A stretch of 32,659 nt of DNA. It comes from Rossellomorea vietnamensis NBRC 101237 (lineage in GTDB: Bacteria; Bacillota; Bacilli; Bacillales; Bacillaceae_B). The notes beneath the pieces are model-generated. The model was not told the origin of the DNA, searched no databases, and saw only the letters and a list, made by a program, of their open reading frames with translations. The stretch covers positions 1 through 32,659 of the forward strand of contig NZ_BCVQ01000044.1 in NCBI RefSeq assembly GCF_001591825.1. The letters are read 5' to 3'. Position 1 is the first letter of the stretch, and every line of letters starts with the position of its first letter. Of this stretch, positions 29,567 to 32,659 are shown one piece after another. A program made the position numbers and the translations under genes.

Positions 29567-30895
29567 TTATTCCTCCTTATTTGTCCAGATGGCCAAACTA
29601 TATTCATAAAGTGCTTTAACTGAAGGACGAATCCTGTCGTTTTCTAAGTAGGTCCGTTTAGAAGGCTTGGAATTGATTTCGATCAGCCATGGTTTTCCCG
29701 ACTGATCAATGCCGATATCGATTCCGAGTTCTGCGAAATGTCCTTCCATGCTATCGGCAAGAAGCGTTGAAGCGTGTATACATAATTCTTTCATCCCTTT
29801 CATGATAGCCAGGCTCTCCCTGGGAGAAAAGATCGTTTGCAAGACCGAGAGAGGTTTTTCGATCCGTCCGCCCTGGTCGACATTTGCCACGAATTGATCC
29901 TGTGAAGCAATTCTAGCAACCGATGAGACCAGCTCCCATGCTTTATTCCGATTCTGATGACAGAGAAAGCGAAAGTCCAAAGGCTGTCCTTCGACCGTTA
30001 GAAAGGGAATCGTTTCCTGAACCAGATAAGAACGATTGCACCATGCCTTAAGCTGTTTGTACAAAGCAGGGTAGGTGGGGAAGGTGAGGGGATTCTCAGT
30101 CGAAAATGAATTCTGCTGCATATGATATCCATCGTCTCTTTTTTGGATACGCATGATGTAGCGTCCCTTGCTCCCATTTATCCCTTTCACGAAAACATCT
30201 TGATACAGGGTAAGCATCTCCTCCAGGGAATGAAGCCCCTTTACGGTTTCGGGCAGATGTGGAGAAAGGACGGGACTGTCTTTTAATGCATTGTATACCT
30301 CATCCTTGGACAAAAAGCCGGAATTGAAAACCTGGATGCCCCGGTCCAGAGTTCGGCCAAGAGCACTTTGAAAGGAAGGGGACCGCTCTATTTTTCGTGA
30401 GTGACATCGATTGTATAGGACATGGGGATCAGGTAGAAGACCGGTTTCCCAATCGTTACCGTTATAATAAATACCTTCCCTTTTATTCCCGGCGAAGGAG
30501 GAAAGGGGAAGCAGATAGAAAAATCCACCTTTTCGTTGAAACCATTCCTGACACTCTGTAAAATATTCCTTTAAAGAATGGGAATGGATGGTCGCGAGTG
30601 TAGGTTGATTGAGTAAGAGAGCCGCAACCGGTCCCATATGGATCATCCCGGCATCGATGGAAATCCATATATTTTCCAATATCGGGATGGATGCGAATAA
30701 TGAATCGGATGTATACAACATAATCTGTAAAGAATCTGTTTTTGTTCCCATGCATGTCACGTCAAGAAGGGAGCTGCCACATTTCAACGTCATATGTCGT
30801 TGAAAAGGGAAGCGGTCCATCCATTTGTCTGGAATATATAAATGATGATGGTTCTTCGTGTGTTGATGAGAAACAAATGAACATTTTATCTTCAT
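29567..30895 (-). CDS. YheC/YheD-family ATP-grasp protein, paralogue 1 (first gene of operon)
   Basis: A 442-residue member. The N-terminal ~200 residues (MKIKCSFVSHQHTKNHHHLY...) include a His-rich start and a beta-rich domain. Then VLYNRCHSRKIER, NSGFLSKDEVYNAL, the lysine loop VFVKGINGSKGRYIMRI, PLDFRFLCHQNRN, AELGIDIGIDQSG and LIEINSKPSK (EINSKP at 406-411). The ATG at 30895 is preferred over an upstream in-frame start at 31024 because a GGGGAA ribosome site precedes it and the extra 43 residues overlap the divergent promoter region. Heads the four-gene operon. A sigma-K-like -10 lies upstream. Confidence 0.85.
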   Translation of the reverse strand: MKIKCSFVSHQHTKNHHHLYIPDKWMDRFPFQRHMTLKCGSSLLDVTCMGTKTDSLQIMLYTSDSLFASIPILENIWISIDAGMIHMGPVAALLLNQPTLATIHSHSLKEYFTECQEWFQRKGGFFYLLPLSSFAGNKREGIYYNGNDWETGLLPDPHVLYNRCHSRKIERSPSFQSALGRTLDRGIQVFNSGFLSKDEVYNALKDSPVLSPHLPETVKGLHSLEEMLTLYQDVFVKGINGSKGRYIMRIQKRDDGYHMQQNSFSTENPLTFPTYPALYKQLKAWCNRSYLVQETIPFLTVEGQPLDFRFLCHQNRNKAWELVSSVARIASQDQFVANVDQGGRIEKPLSVLQTIFSPRESLAIMKGMKELCIHASTLLADSMEGHFAELGIDIGIDQSGKPWLIEINSKPSKRTYLENDRIRPSVKALYEYSLAIWTNKEE

Positions 30896-30965
30896 TCGGC
30901 ATTCCCCGTTTGCATAACCCGTTAGATTGACTTTATAATAATTTATTGGGCTAATGTTGATATAG

Positions 30966-30992
30966 CATTCTATGTAAACATAGGCAAAATGT
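30966..30992 (-). promoter_or_regulatory. Candidate sigma-K-like promoter of the ATP-grasp operon
   Basis: On the minus strand AC (30991-30992), 16 bases, CATAGAATG (30966-30974), near the sigma-K form AC-N16-CATANNNTA with the last base wrong. A dyad CTATGT-AA-ACATAG (30970-30983) overlaps it in the divergent region. Weak but fits late mother-cell expression. Confidence 0.35.
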
Positions 30993-31026
30993 TCAAACGA
31001 GAGAAGTAGAAAAGGAAGGTGCACTC

Positions 31027-32166
31027 ATGCTAGATGCTTTCATCCTGGTATTATTCATGGTAATCGTTGGGGCCCTTATTGGGGGAGTCACCAATTCACT
31101 TGCAATTAAAATGTTATTCAGGCCTTATCGGGCATACTATATCGGAAAATTCAAAGTCCCATTTACACCGGGACTGATCCCAAAACGCAGGGGAGAATTG
31201 GCGGAGCAACTCGGGAAGATGGTGGTGGACCACTTAATCACCCCTGAAAGCCTTCAGAAAAAAGTGATGAATGAAGACTTCCAAAAGGATGTGACCCTTT
31301 GGCTATCCGAAGAATTGCAGCCGGTCTTCACATCCGACAAAACGGTGAATGAGTGGTTGGACACCCTTCAAATCCCCGTTTCCTCCGATCGACTTAATGA
31401 ATGGCTTGAGGACTGGATCGCAGTAAAGATCAAAGATACGAAGATGTCCTATACATCTATGAGACTGGAAGAGGCACTTCCTGAGAGGTGGCAGGAAAAG
31501 GTTTCAGAAAGTATACCGAAGCTTGTCGACTTCATTGCAAATAGGGCGGAAGCGTATTTCACAAGCCCGGAAGGAAAAATGAAAGTGAAGATCATGATTG
31601 ATGATTTCCTCAAAGAACGCGGCATGCTGGGAAATATGTTGGGCATGTTCCTGGGCAACACCTCGGTTGCAGATAAAGTGCAACCGGAAATCGTCAAGTT
31701 CATTAAGCATGAAGGGACACAGGAAATCCTCTTTAACCTGTTGACCAAAGAGTGGTCGAAGCTGAAACAAATGAAACTGGAAGAGTTCATCGACAGATTG
31801 CCGGAAGAGGACCTCATCCAGACTGTCCAATCGTCCCTTGTCAAACTCGTCAACATCGACGGTCACCTCTCCAAACCGCTCAGGTCTTGGCTCGAACCGC
31901 ACAAGCAAACCTTCTTCGACAAACAGCTGCCGAAATGGGTGGATAGAGGGACGGACCTCTTATCCAGGAAGATTCCGAACCTCATGGAGAAGATGCACCT
32001 TCAGCATATCGTCCAGGAGCAGGTTGAATCCTTCTCTGTCGGCAGGCTCGAGGAACTTGTCCTCGGCATTTCGAGGCGGGAATTCAAAATGATCACCTAT
32101 CTCGGTGCTTTGCTCGGCGGCGTGATCGGGATCATTCAGGGATTGATCGCCCTTTTCATATCCTGA
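31027..32166 (+). CDS. yheB: YheB, DUF445-family membrane protein
   Basis: A 379-residue protein with a hydrophobic N-terminal helix (about residues 4-22), the conserved block GGVTNSLAIKMLFRPYRAYYIGKFKVPFTPGLIPKRR (about 19-55), a long helical, charged middle and a C-terminal transmembrane helix (GALLGGVIGIIQGLIALFI). It is presumably anchored to the membrane at both ends. The family is widespread in bacilli; function is not established. AAGGAAGGTG precedes ATG. It is divergent from the ATP-grasp operon and 74 bases ahead of yheA, as in B. subtilis. Confidence 0.9.
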   Translation: MLDAFILVLFMVIVGALIGGVTNSLAIKMLFRPYRAYYIGKFKVPFTPGLIPKRRGELAEQLGKMVVDHLITPESLQKKVMNEDFQKDVTLWLSEELQPVFTSDKTVNEWLDTLQIPVSSDRLNEWLEDWIAVKIKDTKMSYTSMRLEEALPERWQEKVSESIPKLVDFIANRAEAYFTSPEGKMKVKIMIDDFLKERGMLGNMLGMFLGNTSVADKVQPEIVKFIKHEGTQEILFNLLTKEWSKLKQMKLEEFIDRLPEEDLIQTVQSSLVKLVNIDGHLSKPLRSWLEPHKQTFFDKQLPKWVDRGTDLLSRKIPNLMEKMHLQHIVQEQVESFSVGRLEELVLGISRREFKMITYLGALLGGVIGIIQGLIALFIS

Positions 32167-32240
32167 TAAGGGTCCTGCCTAGAAATCAACCCCATTGTTT
32201 GTTATAGTGAGGGAGACTGAAATTTTAGGAGGTACGTATT

Positions 32241-32594
32241 TTGGCTATTAACTTATACGATCAAGCGAACGAACTGGAAAGCGCATTGCGTCAGAGCGAT
32301 GAATTCCTGCAACTGAAGAAAATGTATGATGAAGTAAACAATGACGAATCTGCCAACAAGATGTTTGAAAACTTCAGAAACATTCAAATGACACTTCAAC
32401 AAAAACAAATGAGCGGTGAAGAAATTTCCCAGGAAGAAGTGGAGCAGGCTCAAAAAACAGCTCAACTTGTTCAGCAACATGAAAAGATTGCAAAGCTTAT
32501 GGAAGCTGAGCAACGCATGAGCATGGTGATCAATGACTTAAACAAAGTCATCATGAAGCCGCTTGAAGAACTTTATGGTTCAATGCAAAAATAA
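32241..32594 (+). CDS. yheA: YheA, YlbF/YmcA-family protein
   Basis: A 117-residue all-helical cytoplasmic protein of the Com_YlbF family (ALRQSDEFLQLKKMYDEVNND, then LQQKQMSGEEISQEEVEQAQ). Relatives YlbF, YmcA and YaaT form a complex affecting competence, sporulation and mRNA turnover; YheA itself is uncharacterised, probably with a related scaffold-type role. The start is TTG at 32241, with AGGAGGT eight bases upstream. The length is the same as recalled for the B. subtilis protein. Terminator at 32609-32641. Confidence 0.92.
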   Translation: MAINLYDQANELESALRQSDEFLQLKKMYDEVNNDESANKMFENFRNIQMTLQQKQMSGEEISQEEVEQAQKTAQLVQQHEKIAKLMEAEQRMSMVINDLNKVIMKPLEELYGSMQK

Positions 32595-32608
32595 TCGTGT
32601 TGAAGAGG

Positions 32609-32641
32609 GACCGACTTCCTGATGGGAGCCGGTCTTTTTTT
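32609..32641 (+). terminator. Terminator of yheA
   Basis: GACCGACTTCC (32609-32619) pairs with GGAGCCGGTC (32625-32634) with one mismatch and one wobble, followed by TTTTTTT. Confidence 0.8.
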
Positions 32642-32659
32642 GTGGTTCTATAATATTTG

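Overview
The window comes from a spore-forming member of the Bacillaceae. Evidence is an alpha/beta-type small acid-soluble spore protein, YheC/YheD coat-associated ATP-grasp proteins, sigma-B, sigma-G and sigma-54 type promoters, AGGAGG ribosome sites with frequent GTG/TTG starts, and gene order resembling the Bacillus subtilis yheA-yheJ region. The species cannot be fixed from sequence alone. About 36 protein genes are supported; there is no rRNA, phage, IS element or CRISPR array. The closest thing to a tRNA is a degenerate tRNA-like fold at 21709-21777.

Layout. 1-2663: class I photolyase (minus) against an XRE regulator (plus) with overlapping promoters, then a universal stress protein. 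2761-3015: a complete micro-unit (sigma-B promoter, 22-codon membrane peptide, terminator). 2998-7959: a sigma-54 activator facing a -24/-12 promoter that drives a YfcC-type transporter and an isoaspartyl dipeptidase, an uptake-and-cleavage module. 8051-8151: five 20-bp tandem repeats. 8288-9556: an MFS transporter. 9696-9819: a palindromic dispersed repeat. 9909-11327: an autoregulated ECF sigma factor operon of sigY/yxlC/yxlD type ending in a UPF0145 gene. 11415-15655: a heterodimeric BmrC/BmrD-type ABC exporter behind a long leader holding two short peptides and two terminator-like hairpins. 15864-16726: a two-gene membrane-anchored operon. 16771-17379: a YheG-like NAD(P)-binding protein. 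17579-19826: a cystine-type ABC importer. 19980-21365: fumarase. 21456-21850: an ssp gene whose sigma-G leader carries a tRNA-like cloverleaf. 21970-24789: a zinc-ribbon protein, MsmX ATPase with a cre site, a PucR-type regulator and a CstR-like repressor. 24845-25865: two small sporulation-region proteins (one YheE) and a ferritin-like protein. 25908-30895: four consecutive YheC/YheD-family ATP-grasp genes in one operon. 31027-32594: yheB and yheA.

The stretch 11.4-32.6 kb keeps the relative order of B. subtilis bmrBCD-yheG-sspB-yheE-yheDC-yheB-yheA (recalled, not aligned), with tcyABC, fumarase, msmX, regulators and a ferritin-like gene placed between. The most unusual signals are (1) the cloverleaf with 7-bp acceptor, T-arm and ACCA end in the ssp leader, (2) the four-paralogue ATP-grasp operon, and (3) the double leader-peptide/terminator region before bmrCD.
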